From positions 1-64,000 of the forward strand of contig NZ_LJOD01000019.1 of NCBI RefSeq assembly GCF_001295265.1: 64,000 nt of DNA, written 5' to 3'. The stretch comes from Chryseobacterium indologenes. Lineage in GTDB: Bacteria > Bacteroidota > Bacteroidia > Flavobacteriales > Weeksellaceae. Made by a program: the position numbers and the translations under genes. Under the pieces are notes generated by a model. The model did no database searches, was not told where the DNA came from, and saw only the letters and a program-made list of their open reading frames with translations. This document shows positions 53,397 through 62,171 of this stretch, one piece after another (position 1 is the first letter of the stretch; each line of letters begins with the position of its first letter).

Positions 53397-54215
53397 CTAT
53401 TCTGACCTGGGATTGCAGATGTTCTGCTGGAATTTGAGATATTGGGAAGGAGACAGATTAAGATAATGTCTGAAATCATGAATAAGCTGGCTTTGATCAT
53501 AATAGCCACATTGATCAATAATACTGAACCATTCCGGCTGCTGCTGATTTTTTATGCAGTCTTCAATGAAAGTAATTGCTTTTAAGAAACGGTTATATCT
53601 TGAAATTTCTTTTTGGGAATAGCCAAACTGCTCTTTTTGTCTGCGCTGGATATTCCTTTCTGTCTGACCGGTTTGCGTGGCTACAGTCTTGATGGGATTT
53701 AAGGCATTATTTTCAAAACTGCTTAAAAGAAATCCGGTGGCATCCTGTTCTGGAAGATAAGGCTTGCAAAACTCTAAAATATAGTGTACCTGCTCTTCAG
53801 GAGACTGAATTTCTGAAATAATATGCCATAGATCTGTAAAGCAGTTTTCTTCCAGCAGATCATCAGGATGTATTGTCCTGTTCTTTTCTATAATAATTTT
53901 TCCAAAGAACCTAAAAAATGCATCGTCTCTGAAATTGGCTGTCAGAATAGATGTTCCGGGTGAAAGTGTATATTCAAAAGACTGTCTTACCGGTCCGAAA
54001 ATAATACATTGGTCTACCGTTATTAGATCACCCTCCGGAATCTGCATGGATGCACTTTTTCCAAAACAGAACAATAAAATAGTTTGATAGGTGGGGAGAA
54101 GGATTTTGGTAACCGGAAAGTCCGGAGACCTGTTTTCTGCAAAATAGAAATGTGAAAATACTCCTGCAAACTCTTCAGGCACTGTGATCCTCTGTTCATG
54201 GTAAAATGCTTTCAT
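53397..54215 (-). CDS. AraC family transcriptional regulator
   Basis: A 272-residue regulator with a cupin-like N-terminal ligand domain and a C-terminal double helix-turn-helix (about 165-265). Segments are TQTGQTERNIQRRQKEQFG, then FSIIDQCGYYDQSQLIHDFRHYLNLSPSQYL, the second AraC helix motif. It precedes the oxidoreductase gene and is its probable regulator. The effector is unknown. Confidence 0.88.
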   Translation of the reverse strand: MKAFYHEQRITVPEEFAGVFSHFYFAENRSPDFPVTKILLPTYQTILLFCFGKSASMQIPEGDLITVDQCIIFGPVRQSFEYTLSPGTSILTANFRDDAFFRFFGKIIIEKNRTIHPDDLLEENCFTDLWHIISEIQSPEEQVHYILEFCKPYLPEQDATGFLLSSFENNALNPIKTVATQTGQTERNIQRRQKEQFGYSQKEISRYNRFLKAITFIEDCIKNQQQPEWFSIIDQCGYYDQSQLIHDFRHYLNLSPSQYLKFQQNICNPRSE

Positions 54216-54224
54216 AATGGATTC

Positions 54225-54707
54225 TTAAAATAGATTTTTCTCCATTTTATAATTGGTGAGTTCCGTTCCCCTTAATGGAATAGACTGTTCGCGGAGAATA
54301 CGGAAACCCATTTTTTCAAAGAAAGAGCGGGCAGTTTTGCTCACATCTGCTGTCAGGAGGGACTGCTTCTGCTTCATAGCTTCCTGTTCAATCAGCTTAT
54401 AGAGCTGCAGAGCTATTCCCTGGTGCTGATGCTCCTTATGCACAAACAAAAGATCAATATAATTTCCCTGGTCAAGGCTGATAAAACCTATGATTTTCTC
54501 ATGAGATTCGGCAATCAGTACATATTGTGTTTCTATGATCTTCTGCCACCGCATTTCATTCTCAGATCCCTGTCTCCAGGCTTCTATTTGTGCATCATCA
54601 TAATCTTTTTTACAGATGTGTGTGATGGTATCGGCGAAAAGCAGCTTCATTTCTGTCAGATCCCTGCTGTTTCCTCTTCTTATTCTGATGGGTGGCGGAT
54701 TCATCAT
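54225..54707 (-). CDS. GNAT N-acetyltransferase
   Basis: A 160-residue acetyltransferase. IDLLFVHKEHQHQGIALQL is the acetyl-CoA-binding motif (Q-x-x-G-x-A) and ARSFFEKMGFRILREQ the final strand. Its start overlaps the TetR stop codon (ATGA), so the two are translationally coupled. It may modify a substrate related to the TetR regulon, but this is inference. Confidence 0.85.
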   Translation of the reverse strand: MMNPPPIRIRRGNSRDLTEMKLLFADTITHICKKDYDDAQIEAWRQGSENEMRWQKIIETQYVLIAESHEKIIGFISLDQGNYIDLLFVHKEHQHQGIALQLYKLIEQEAMKQKQSLLTADVSKTARSFFEKMGFRILREQSIPLRGTELTNYKMEKNLF

Positions 54708-55324
54708 CGGATATATTTCTTTTCGTAGAGTTTCTGCTGTTCTTCATTAAGCAAAGGATAAAAAAGATTCATCTGGATCATTACATAATGTTGTATGGCT
54801 TTTTCCTTATCAAATTTAAAGGCAAGACTGTTATGGGTAATCCAGTTGTCTGCAATAATAAAGATTTGTGTGGTGAGGCTGTGAAGGATAAAATCCGGAA
54901 TATTTTTTCTGAAGACCCCGCTTTCCTGCAGCCCTTTAAAAATAATCTGAAATTCTTCTTTTCTGCTGATATTGATTGATTCATACTGCGATTCCATCTC
55001 CGGGATCTCATGCAAAATATCAACAAAATTCATGAAAATAAACCGGAAGGAATAAAATATTTCGTAGGTGGATCGTGTGAACTGATAAAGGTCTTCCAGC
55101 GTTCTGTTTTCTTCCTTCTTCATAGTGTTCAGCACTTCGTCCATTTTTAAGATAAGATCAGAGAAAAGAATTTTAATAATGTCTTCAGAGTGTTTGAAAT
55201 GATAATGTAAATTTCCCGGACTGATATTCAGATTAGCTGCAATGTGCCTGGTAGTGATGTTGTTATAACCTTTTTCATTGAAAAGCTGCAGCGCTTTCTG
55301 TAGTATTTTGTCCTTCGTTTTCAT
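54704..55324 (-). CDS. TetR family transcriptional regulator
   Basis: A 206-residue repressor. The N-terminal helix-turn-helix reads KDKILQKALQLFNEKGYNNI, then TTRHIAANLNISPGNLHYHF; the rest is a helical ligand-binding domain. A 40-bp perfect palindrome lies upstream, and a -7 element precedes the ATG by 4 nt. Autoregulation and control of the divergent membrane-protein genes are likely. The ligand is unknown. Confidence 0.9.
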   Translation of the reverse strand: MKTKDKILQKALQLFNEKGYNNITTRHIAANLNISPGNLHYHFKHSEDIIKILFSDLILKMDEVLNTMKKEENRTLEDLYQFTRSTYEIFYSFRFIFMNFVDILHEIPEMESQYESINISRKEEFQIIFKGLQESGVFRKNIPDFILHSLTTQIFIIADNWITHNSLAFKFDKEKAIQHYVMIQMNLFYPLLNEEQQKLYEKKYIR

Positions 55325-55328
55325 AATC

Positions 55329-55336
55329 CAAATATA
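55329..55336 (-). promoter_or_regulatory. -7 element of tetR, leaderless spacing
   Basis: TATATTTG on the minus strand, 4 nt before ATG 55324. Confidence 0.55.
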
Positions 55337-55350
55337 AGAGTGTTTAAATT

Positions 55351-55390
55351 ATATACCAAAATTAGAACAATTGTTCTAATTTTGGTATAT
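55351..55390. promoter_or_regulatory. 40-bp perfect palindrome, probable TetR operator
   Basis: Two 20-bp arms, ATATACCAAAATTAGAACAA and its exact complement with no spacer. It covers the -33 zone of the tetR promoter and overlaps the -7 box (TATATTTG, 55386-55393) of the divergent gene. A repressor here would block both. Confidence 0.8.
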
Positions 55391-55393
55391 TTG
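55386..55393 (+). promoter_or_regulatory. -7 element of the small membrane-protein operon
   Basis: TATATTTG, 21 nt before ATG 55415; five bases lie inside the palindrome. Confidence 0.55.
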
Positions 55394-55414
55394 CCTGGTA
55401 AAAATCAGATCAGT

Positions 55415-55549
55415 ATGGAAGGAAAAAAAATGTTCAACTATGAAACTTCAGGAAGTAATGATGCAAAAAAAGGAAAGGATACACAGGAAACTCTGGTTAA
55501 AATTCTGCAGGTAATCATTGGATTTATTATGGCAGTTCTTCATATGTGA
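55415..55549 (+). CDS. Small membrane peptide (44 residues)
   Basis: From ATG 55415 the product has 44 residues: a polar N terminus (MEGKKMFNYETSGSNDAKKG) and one hydrophobic segment KILQVIIGFIMAVLHM. The longer frame from 55340 runs through the operator and is not real. The next gene begins 3 bp downstream, so the two are co-expressed. Regulation by the divergent TetR protein is likely. The function is unknown. Confidence 0.6.
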   Translation: MEGKKMFNYETSGSNDAKKGKDTQETLVKILQVIIGFIMAVLHM

Positions 55550-55552
55550 GGG

Positions 55553-55918
55553 ATGAAAGATAGAGTTTCATATTGGTTTTTATCAGGGCTTACAGGGTGG
55601 TTTCTGGTGATTTTTTTAAGGCACGAGGGGATTTTCATTCCTGTGATCAGTAATTATTTCACAGATTTTATTACGGTTCCGATGTATGCTTATCTCATAG
55701 AATACCTGATGAATAAAGGAATGGGGTATTCCTGGAAACCGGATCTGAATTTTATTATGACCTCTGTTCTGTATCTGTCACTGTTGTTTGAGGCTTTATG
55801 TCCGCTTGTTTCAGAAAGATTTACAGGAGATCTGCTGGATGTCCTTGCCTATCTGACAGGAGGAATATTGTATTATTTTTTGAAAATAAGACCAATTGGA
55901 AAAAAAGATACAGCATGA
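55553..55918 (+). CDS. Small four-helix membrane protein
   Basis: A 121-residue protein with about four membrane helices. It resembles short flavobacterial proteins that carry the label 'magnesium citrate secondary transporter' in some annotations, but that label is poorly founded. Segments are FITVPMYAYLIEYLM, SLLFEALCPLV and LLDVLAYLTGGILYYFLKI. It follows the 44-residue gene by 3 bp and is probably part of a TetR-controlled response. Confidence 0.62.
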   Translation: MKDRVSYWFLSGLTGWFLVIFLRHEGIFIPVISNYFTDFITVPMYAYLIEYLMNKGMGYSWKPDLNFIMTSVLYLSLLFEALCPLVSERFTGDLLDVLAYLTGGILYYFLKIRPIGKKDTA

Positions 55919-55972
55919 GCAAGGCTTACTATTAAATAAACTCTATATATTACATTACGGGCGGGGAAGTAT

Positions 55973-56590
55973 TTACTGATCAAGTTTGATGATAGAACCT
56001 TTGTAAAACCGGGTAAGATCATAAAGATCTCCGAAATACCGCTGTAATTCAGAATGATTTTCTATTCCCGTCCCATTTCTGAACTGGTCTTCTGCAAAGG
56101 AGTAGAGTACAGGATGGTCAGTCTTCAAATAATGAGAGACCATATTCACACTGCCTTTTTCTTCTGAGGCTATATCTGTGATGAACATTCCATAGATCAG
56201 AAACTGGTTGAAATTTTGGGAATCCATGATGAATTCCAGATTTTGTTGGGAATAATTTTCGTAGTCGGCAAGAAGCTGCTGAAAGCTTTTCACCTGGTTT
56301 TTATGGGAGATTTCATAAAAGAGATCAATGCCGTTGATGAAAAGCTGTGTTTTGGCTTCTTCAGTGTCGGAAGGACAAAGGCTGTTGAACCATGCAAAAA
56401 TAATGGAAAGTTCATCCTTGGTAAGATGTTCTACAGAATCCTTTACTTTTTTCTTAATAATTTCAAGACTTACCCGGGCATCATCCGGAAGGAATTTCAT
56501 CATCTGTTCTTCCTCACGGCTGATCTTATTGAACAAATTAATTTTGGCAATAGTAGGATTGGTTTTTATGAAATAAAGTTCATCTGCCAT
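55973..56590 (-). CDS. Hypothetical soluble helical protein
   Basis: A 205-residue acidic protein without signal or membrane segments. Helical heptads (SREEEQMMKFL, SLEIIKKKVKDSVEHL, LSIIFAWFNSL) predominate. A short segment, LTKDELSIIFAWFN, is loosely like ISAKELSAIISFLN in the frameshifted gene at 49377, possibly from common descent. I recognise no family. Confidence 0.55.
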   Translation of the reverse strand: MADELYFIKTNPTIAKINLFNKISREEEQMMKFLPDDARVSLEIIKKKVKDSVEHLTKDELSIIFAWFNSLCPSDTEEAKTQLFINGIDLFYEISHKNQVKSFQQLLADYENYSQQNLEFIMDSQNFNQFLIYGMFITDIASEEKGSVNMVSHYLKTDHPVLYSFAEDQFRNGTGIENHSELQRYFGDLYDLTRFYKGSIIKLDQ

Positions 56591-56731
56591 ATGTTATGCA
56601 TAGCTTGGTTTCTTAAGGAGCTAAGCCCTTTTCCGTGAACTAAGGTAAAGATTTTTTTTTCACAATCTGACAATTATAATTAATTTGTTCTATGATAAGT
56701 GTAAATATCGTGTCAGCTGTCTTTACATTCC

Positions 56732-57187
56732 TTATTTTTTTAGGGTTTCATGGAGGGCAATTCTGTTTCCTTCCGAATCTTCAAATTCAGCTATGGCAAA
56801 ACCATTCTTATCATCTGTTTTTTTCGGGTAGAGAATTTTTCCGCCATTCTGAACAGCTTTATCCAAAGCCTGATCAATGTTATCTGTTTTGAAATAAATA
56901 ATAACCCCTTCTTTGCTGGGCTTGTAAACATCTCCTTTGGCCAGGGCTCCGGTAATGCCGCTGTTCTTTTCCTCAAAAGGGAACAACGCCATTTCATAAT
57001 TATCGATCACTTCTTTTTCAAAACTGAATCCGAAAACAGCCTTGTAAAACTGTTCCGCGCGTTGCAGATCAGTAACCGGAATTTCAAAGTAGACAACAGG
57101 ATTAGAGGTATTCATAGGGTTTTCTTTTGGGGTGCAGGCGCTTAATAAGAGCAGGAGAAATACAAAATGTAAAAGATTTTTATTCAT
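56732..57187 (-). CDS. VOC (glyoxalase-like) lipoprotein
   Basis: From ATG 57187 the protein has 151 residues. A lipobox LLLSAC gives Cys18 after a hydrophobic signal. The remaining domain is a vicinal-oxygen-chelate fold: VVYFEIPVTDLQRAEQFYKA, then GVIIYFKTDNIDQALDKAV and FAIAEFEDSEGNRIALHE. Its start overlaps the end of the upstream gene by 8 bp. An exported VOC protein is unusual, since most are cytosolic. The substrate is unknown. Confidence 0.82.
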   Translation of the reverse strand: MNKNLLHFVFLLLLLSACTPKENPMNTSNPVVYFEIPVTDLQRAEQFYKAVFGFSFEKEVIDNYEMALFPFEEKNSGITGALAKGDVYKPSKEGVIIYFKTDNIDQALDKAVQNGGKILYPKKTDDKNGFAIAEFEDSEGNRIALHETLKK

Positions 57188-58418
57188 AATAAGTGATTTC
57201 ATAAGACTGTGACCATTTCCCGTTTTCTTTCTCTGAAGCATCCTCGTAGTAGATTAAATTATTATGCGTGTCAAAAATATGGGTGAACTTCCTATGGTCT
57301 TCAGTTTCTTCCACTTCTGTTCTTTTTCCGTTTTCATAAGAAACAGTAGTAATGCTGGAGCTGCTGCCCGTTTTGATTTTTTTGATAACCCTATTTTCAC
57401 CATCAAATTCATAAGTGTACGTATAGCTGCCACCGAAATCATGATTATTTTCTGTAACAGTATTAGTGTGGGCCGTTAAAAGTCCGCGGTCATCGTATTT
57501 ATTTTCTGAAAATTCCAGCTGAGTGATTTCCGTTTTATTAAAATCCGGACAGAAAGCAAATCTGGCAGAGAAAATTTCCCGGTCAGATTCGTCATAAGCA
57601 AATGTTACAAGCTCATTGAAAAAATGGATGGATGGATAACCGGAAAGAAGTGCTCCATTCATGTCATATCTGAATTCTCCAAGAAGGTTTTTAATCTCAT
57701 CTGCATACAAACTGTTTTCTTTTAACGGAAAAAAAGCCTGTTCCGGGAGGCTGTCCGGGACTATATTTTTAAAATCTTTCGTTGTAATCCTGGAAATGAT
57801 TTCTTTACTGTACAATTCATACCGGTCATAAACATCAATATCATATCTGGAAAAAGCAAAATTCTGTAGGATCCTGTTCTTGTCGTCTAAAACGAGATAT
57901 TTTAGCTTCACCAGCCTTTTTTCGGCATCAAATGTTTTTTTTGTAATAGAATTTCCATGGTAAGAATAGGTGACAACAGCCCATCTATCCCCGGAATCGG
58001 TAAATGATATTTCTTCCAGCGGCTGATTCTGTGCATTGAACTGTTTGGTAAAAAGAACGATCCCGTCTTTGATGAAGGAGATTAATTTTCCTGTAGAATT
58101 ATGCGTGACAAAGGTACTCCCAATCTCTTTTTTTTCCAGAAAATTCCCATTCAGATCATAAGTCTCTTTTTTGTTGAGGTTTCCTGATGCATCCGTAAAA
58201 TGATAAACAATCGTATCAGGCATATTTTTTCCCAGATGGTGAAGTTCTCTGACTTCCATCCCTTCTTTTTCGTATCTTTTTTCGATACTTGCCAAGATAC
58301 CATTCCTGTATAATTTCTTTTCTGAAATCTGTCCTTCCTGAGAATATAGGGTTTCTTCACGAATAGCATCCAATACATATTCTTTCACCGATTTTACTTT
58401 TCCATGGAGATGATCCAT
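57180..58418 (-). CDS. YD/RHS-like repeat protein without signal peptide
   Basis: A 412-residue cytosolic protein made of short beta-strand repeats of the N-G-x-x-x-x-K-x-x-Y type (SEKKLYRNGILASIEKRYEK, NENRV/ENRVIKKIKTG, TTVSYENGKRTEV), as in YD or MORN-like repeats. It is related in style to RHS proteins but lacks the DHLGNVR core. It overlaps the VOC lipoprotein gene by 8 bp. The function is unknown. Confidence 0.6.
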   Translation of the reverse strand: MDHLHGKVKSVKEYVLDAIREETLYSQEGQISEKKLYRNGILASIEKRYEKEGMEVRELHHLGKNMPDTIVYHFTDASGNLNKKETYDLNGNFLEKKEIGSTFVTHNSTGKLISFIKDGIVLFTKQFNAQNQPLEEISFTDSGDRWAVVTYSYHGNSITKKTFDAEKRLVKLKYLVLDDKNRILQNFAFSRYDIDVYDRYELYSKEIISRITTKDFKNIVPDSLPEQAFFPLKENSLYADEIKNLLGEFRYDMNGALLSGYPSIHFFNELVTFAYDESDREIFSARFAFCPDFNKTEITQLEFSENKYDDRGLLTAHTNTVTENNHDFGGSYTYTYEFDGENRVIKKIKTGSSSSITTVSYENGKRTEVEETEDHRKFTHIFDTHNNLIYYEDASEKENGKWSQSYEITYYE

Positions 58419-58463
58419 TAGCTAATGTTTTTACTGTGAATAAATATACAGAAACTAAGAAAT

Positions 58464-58497
58464 AAAAAATAGACAAAATCCGATTTGTCTATTTTTT
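58464..58497. terminator. Terminator between PI-PLC and YD-like genes
   Basis: Perfect inverted repeat AAAAAATAGACAAA and complement, T-runs in both directions; on the minus strand it ends the PI-PLC transcript. Confidence 0.7.
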
Positions 58498-58575
58498 ATG
58501 GTCTTAAAATTAAATAAGATAAAATGTTTCAGAAATCGGAATGTTTCAATCGTAATTTTTTTTTATGGTTTGGAT

Positions 58576-59937
58576 TCATCTTACCGGGATAAATGCCCAT
58601 TGTTCTGCCCAGTCACTGGTTGAAGCCTGAAAAATTTTAATACGTGATCCGTTTTCTGTTGCAGCACCAAATAAATCAAGGGACATGGTGGAAATATGTT
58701 TTGGAGTTAAGGTGAAGTATCCGTTTTCAAGGCGGTTAATTTTCCATTTCTGATTATCTCCGCCATTTTTTTTCTGAAGAATAACATCTGTTCCGTTGGC
58801 TTTCCCTAAACCGTTTACATCCAGAACCGAATCAGGCGTATTCTGGGCATGCAGGTAGAAATAACCGTCTCCTGCAGCTTCCAGTTTCCATCTTTGATTG
58901 GGCTGGCCGTTTGCGGTATGGACAATAATCGGGGTGCCGTCTTGCTGGCTGTTTTGATTGACATCCATACATTTGTTAAGATCCAGTCTTGTACGGATTT
59001 CATATACCTGTCCGGGTTGCATTGTTTCAGAACCGAAAGAAAAAGGGTTGCAGGAGAAAAGACGGTTGATCAGGGCTTTATCCTGCGGAATTTCCGGGAA
59101 ATCCATTGGGATAATCCCATACCGGGATGCAGGTTTGTTATACAGGTAATTAAAAAAAAGACGGTTGACAATTTCTGCAATGCCTCTTGGACCTTCATAA
59201 AATATATTACCACTGGTTCCACTGGTAAAATTAAGGAAAAGGCTGTCCGGAAGTGATGAGGAAGCTTTTTCCAGAACAGGTTTTACAGCTTTTATGAATT
59301 TATCTTCTATATCATCTTTCCAGTCATCATACCTGTCCTGTACATACAAGCCGATGCCGTGATTGCTGAATTCTTTAGTGCTGTCATGCGGCCATTGGTC
59401 ATAAAGGTCAATGCCTATATCAGCCCGGTCTCCCAGTCCAAACCGGCGGAGGAGTACTATTTTTCCCCTTACTTCACTCAATGCAGGTATTCGGTTTTCG
59501 GTGTAGAAAAGTCCTGGGAAATGTCCGATATTCACAGATCCGGTCAGGTCATCATAGAATTTGTTTTTATCTTTACTGCTGTCAGGGTCACTTTCATTTT
59601 TGATGCTCATCAGGATGGTTTCTTCCGGGTTTTCAGAAAGAAATTGATGGCATTCATTCATAATGGTTCCGCTGAAGCTGATATCCATATCCGCAATTCC
59701 ATGATATACCCAGAGCACATGATCCTTGTCTGCCCGGGTTCCGCGTTTTAAACGGATGTCCAGAAATCGTATACCTGCATTTAACTGTTCAGAGATGTTC
59801 AGGGACTGGCATTTCGTAAGGTAGCTTGAATCCCAGGCCGGATAAGTGCCGCTGTCATGAGTTCCTGGAATCGTAAGGTTATTAATTTTCAGATGATTGG
59901 GAAGATAGCTCATCCAGTTTTGTGAAAATGTTTTCAT
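58576..59937 (-). CDS. PI-PLC X domain protein with ricin-type lectin C terminus
   Basis: A 453-residue protein. The N-terminal half is a phosphatidylinositol-specific phospholipase C: IPGTHDSG (His27), FLDIRLK (Asp60) and WVYHGI (His79) are the acid-base pair and neighbours. Residues about 315-453 form a ricin B-type beta-trefoil with QRW, NQKW and EQW motifs, a carbohydrate-binding module. No N-terminal signal peptide is visible. The architecture is known from secreted toxins; the export route here is unclear. Confidence 0.85.
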   Translation of the reverse strand: MKTFSQNWMSYLPNHLKINNLTIPGTHDSGTYPAWDSSYLTKCQSLNISEQLNAGIRFLDIRLKRGTRADKDHVLWVYHGIADMDISFSGTIMNECHQFLSENPEETILMSIKNESDPDSSKDKNKFYDDLTGSVNIGHFPGLFYTENRIPALSEVRGKIVLLRRFGLGDRADIGIDLYDQWPHDSTKEFSNHGIGLYVQDRYDDWKDDIEDKFIKAVKPVLEKASSSLPDSLFLNFTSGTSGNIFYEGPRGIAEIVNRLFFNYLYNKPASRYGIIPMDFPEIPQDKALINRLFSCNPFSFGSETMQPGQVYEIRTRLDLNKCMDVNQNSQQDGTPIIVHTANGQPNQRWKLEAAGDGYFYLHAQNTPDSVLDVNGLGKANGTDVILQKKNGGDNQKWKINRLENGYFTLTPKHISTMSLDLFGAATENGSRIKIFQASTSDWAEQWAFIPVR

Positions 59938-60030
59938 TTTTATTATTGATTAGTTTCCCTACTCCTATGGCTTTTCGGAATCTGCCCCGTTTGATAGATG
60001 GTTTCTGGTCTCCATCATACTTTTTTGATA

Positions 60031-60870
60031 TTATTTTTTGATGATTTTATAGTTTCCGGAATCTGTGGTGATAAGATAAGCTCCGTCAGGAAGTGCGGTA
60101 ATGTCTACTTCATTATCGCCTTTTACCGCTTCTGTGGATTTCACCAGCTTTCCGGATTGGTCATAAATAGAAACTTTATTGTTTTTTTCCACATTCAGGT
60201 GGAAAACTCCTGAGGTAGGATTAGGGTATATTGCTGTTTTGTCTTTAATGGTATTTTCAGCGGTTCCCAGTGTGGCTGTTTTTGTCCAGGTAAAGGCGTC
60301 CAGGCACATGTAAAAATAGCTTCCTGTGGATTGCAGCTGGAGCTCGTCAATAGGAGTGTTGCTGTTGTTCTGGTTATTCAGGGTGGCAAGATCAATCAGG
60401 GTAAAGCCATTGTAGATGCCTGTCGTTCCTGTTGTTGCGTTGAAGGTGGTATTGAATCCTGATGTTTTGGTGGTGGTGAATTTAGTGATACCTCCCAGTT
60501 TTCCTGTAATGATTAATGTTCCTGATGAATTAGACTGATTGAGCTGGGTATTGCTTAAGAATACCCAGAATTTTGATACGGTGAATCCGGAACTGCTTTT
60601 AACACTGAAGGATGGAGAGCTGATATTGGTGGTTCCTGTATTATCAATATAAATATTATCATTCGCAGTTCCGTTCCATCCTGTGCCTGGATAATTGGCC
60701 TGAATTCTAAAAGTACCTGCTTGTGAAACAATAGCAAACATATAACCGTTATTGGTGAAGCTTGTGCTGCCATTAGTTGAATTCTCAAAAGTCATTGTGC
60801 TTGTCTGTGCACTGAGGTCTGCAATACTGCTTAAGAAAAGAAGAATGGCAAAAAAGATAATTTTTTTCAT
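60031..60870 (-). CDS. T9SS-secreted protein with C-terminal sorting domain
   Basis: From ATG 60870 the protein has 279 residues with a signal peptide ending ADLSAQ. The middle is a Ser/Thr/Asn-rich beta domain (TSFTNNGYMFAIVSQAG, LGGITKFTTTKTSG). The end is a type A T9SS sorting domain, IYPNPTSGVFHLNVE, then VSIYDQSGKLV, then DITALPDGAYLITTDSGNY and KIIKK. It is predicted to be secreted or attached to the cell surface. The domain and target are unknown. Confidence 0.88.
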   Translation of the reverse strand: MKKIIFFAILLFLSSIADLSAQTSTMTFENSTNGSTSFTNNGYMFAIVSQAGTFRIQANYPGTGWNGTANDNIYIDNTGTTNISSPSFSVKSSSGFTVSKFWVFLSNTQLNQSNSSGTLIITGKLGGITKFTTTKTSGFNTTFNATTGTTGIYNGFTLIDLATLNNQNNSNTPIDELQLQSTGSYFYMCLDAFTWTKTATLGTAENTIKDKTAIYPNPTSGVFHLNVEKNNKVSIYDQSGKLVKSTEAVKGDNEVDITALPDGAYLITTDSGNYKIIKK

Positions 60871-61163
60871 GATACAGATTTTTAAAATGGATATGTTATT
60901 CTTAGTACCCCAAAGTAACAGGGAAATAAAAGGCAAAAACAGCGTATTACAGGCTGAATTGAAAAACAGGTAGAAATACGTGGTTTTCAATTCCGGGATT
61001 ATTCTACTTTTGAAAACAGAGACAGAATGGAGTTATAAAATGATTGACAACAGCAGACTTTTATAAGTATTGAGCTATGCCTCAGATCTTTATTTTTTAT
61101 AAAATGCTGAGGTTCATATTCCATATTCTGAACGAATTGTGTAACTTTAAAGAAATCTAAACT

Positions 61164-61505
61164 ATGAAAACGATGAAAACACCCGTATTGCATGTACCAT
61201 TAGAAGACGCCAGAAAATGGATACACAACTGGCAGATTCAGGAAAAAATTAAAGGCACCCAGATTATCTGCCACCTTCTCCCATCCATTGATGTGTATGA
61301 AATATTTAAGATTGAAAACGGAACCGAACGGTTTCGGGGATATAATGCCATTAACGATGAAGGGGAATATAAATTTTTAATGGTAGGCGTTGATCCGGAT
61401 GGGAATGATATGGTAGATCCCGATCGCAGGTGGTATATTTATGATATGACAACTCCTTGTCCTTCCGCGTGTTCTGCTAATAAATGGTGGGAAGAAACAA
61501 TTTAA
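61164..61505 (+). CDS. YDxxxPCPxxC-family protein, first gene of signalling module 2
   Basis: A 113-residue soluble protein. It has a Trp-containing helix (DARKWIHNWQIQ), a strand HLLPSIDVYEIF, GYNAINDEGEYKFLMVGVD and the terminal YIYDMTTPCPSACS. The last motif matches the 245-residue protein at 6452 (YDxxxPCPxxC). A second ATG three codons downstream is an alternative start. The following genes encode a 7-TM protein, kinase and regulator, exactly as in module 1. The function is unknown. Confidence 0.65.
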   Translation: MKTMKTPVLHVPLEDARKWIHNWQIQEKIKGTQIICHLLPSIDVYEIFKIENGTERFRGYNAINDEGEYKFLMVGVDPDGNDMVDPDRRWYIYDMTTPCPSACSANKWWEETI

Positions 61506-61517
61506 AATAGAAGATCA

Positions 61518-62150
61518 TTGTATCAATGGATTGAAATACCATCGCTAATTGGAAAAGGTATTCTGCTGATTAACCTGACCGTATATACCATAGGCTTTTC
61601 CGGTTCCGGGAAGGCCTATAGATTTTTTATGGGCTATTTAATCTGGATATCAATATGTGAAGCTGTATTTTACATACTGAGCTATCAGAAAATCAATAAC
61701 CTGTTTTTCTCCCATTATTATCTGATAGGGCAATTCCTTCTGCTGGGGCTGTTCTTTCGTGAGATCCTGACGGAGCGGTATCAGAAGAAAACAGCACAGT
61801 TTTTTTTACTCATCATTCCAGCCGCCCTGATTTTACAATACATTGCAGATCCTGAAAAATATTATATATTCAATCTGTTTGAAATTTTTGTTACCTCTTA
61901 CGCCATTATTATTCTGGGATTGTTTCATTTATATAATATACTGGATGCCGAAAAAAAATACAATTATATGGTTTTGGGGCTTCTTATGTATCTGATCAGC
62001 AGTACAGTATTGTTTTTGTCAGGAAACCTGTACGTGGTTATGGATAGAAATGTTCATAAAGAGATCTGGGTAATCAATGCTGTGATGTTTATTGTGTATC
62101 AGATTTTTATTCTTATTGAATATTTTTCTTTCCACAGGAAAAGAGTGTAA
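61518..62150 (+). CDS. Seven-helix membrane protein of signalling module 2
   Basis: A 210-residue integral membrane protein with seven predicted helices, paralogous to the 207-residue protein at 7216 (shared HYYLIGQFLLLGLFFREI segment). It starts with TTG 12 bp after the upstream stop and lies 21 bp before the kinase gene. It is probably the sensory partner of the kinase. The ligand is unknown. Confidence 0.65.
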   Translation: MYQWIEIPSLIGKGILLINLTVYTIGFSGSGKAYRFFMGYLIWISICEAVFYILSYQKINNLFFSHYYLIGQFLLLGLFFREILTERYQKKTAQFFLLIIPAALILQYIADPEKYYIFNLFEIFVTSYAIIILGLFHLYNILDAEKKYNYMVLGLLMYLISSTVLFLSGNLYVVMDRNVHKEIWVINAVMFIVYQIFILIEYFSFHRKRV

Positions 62151-62171
62151 TTATTTTGATGATTTTATACC

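Noticed and set aside
55340..55414. Upstream extension of the 44-residue membrane peptide
   Set aside because: It reads through the 40-bp palindrome and both promoters, so it cannot be translated from the promoter seen.
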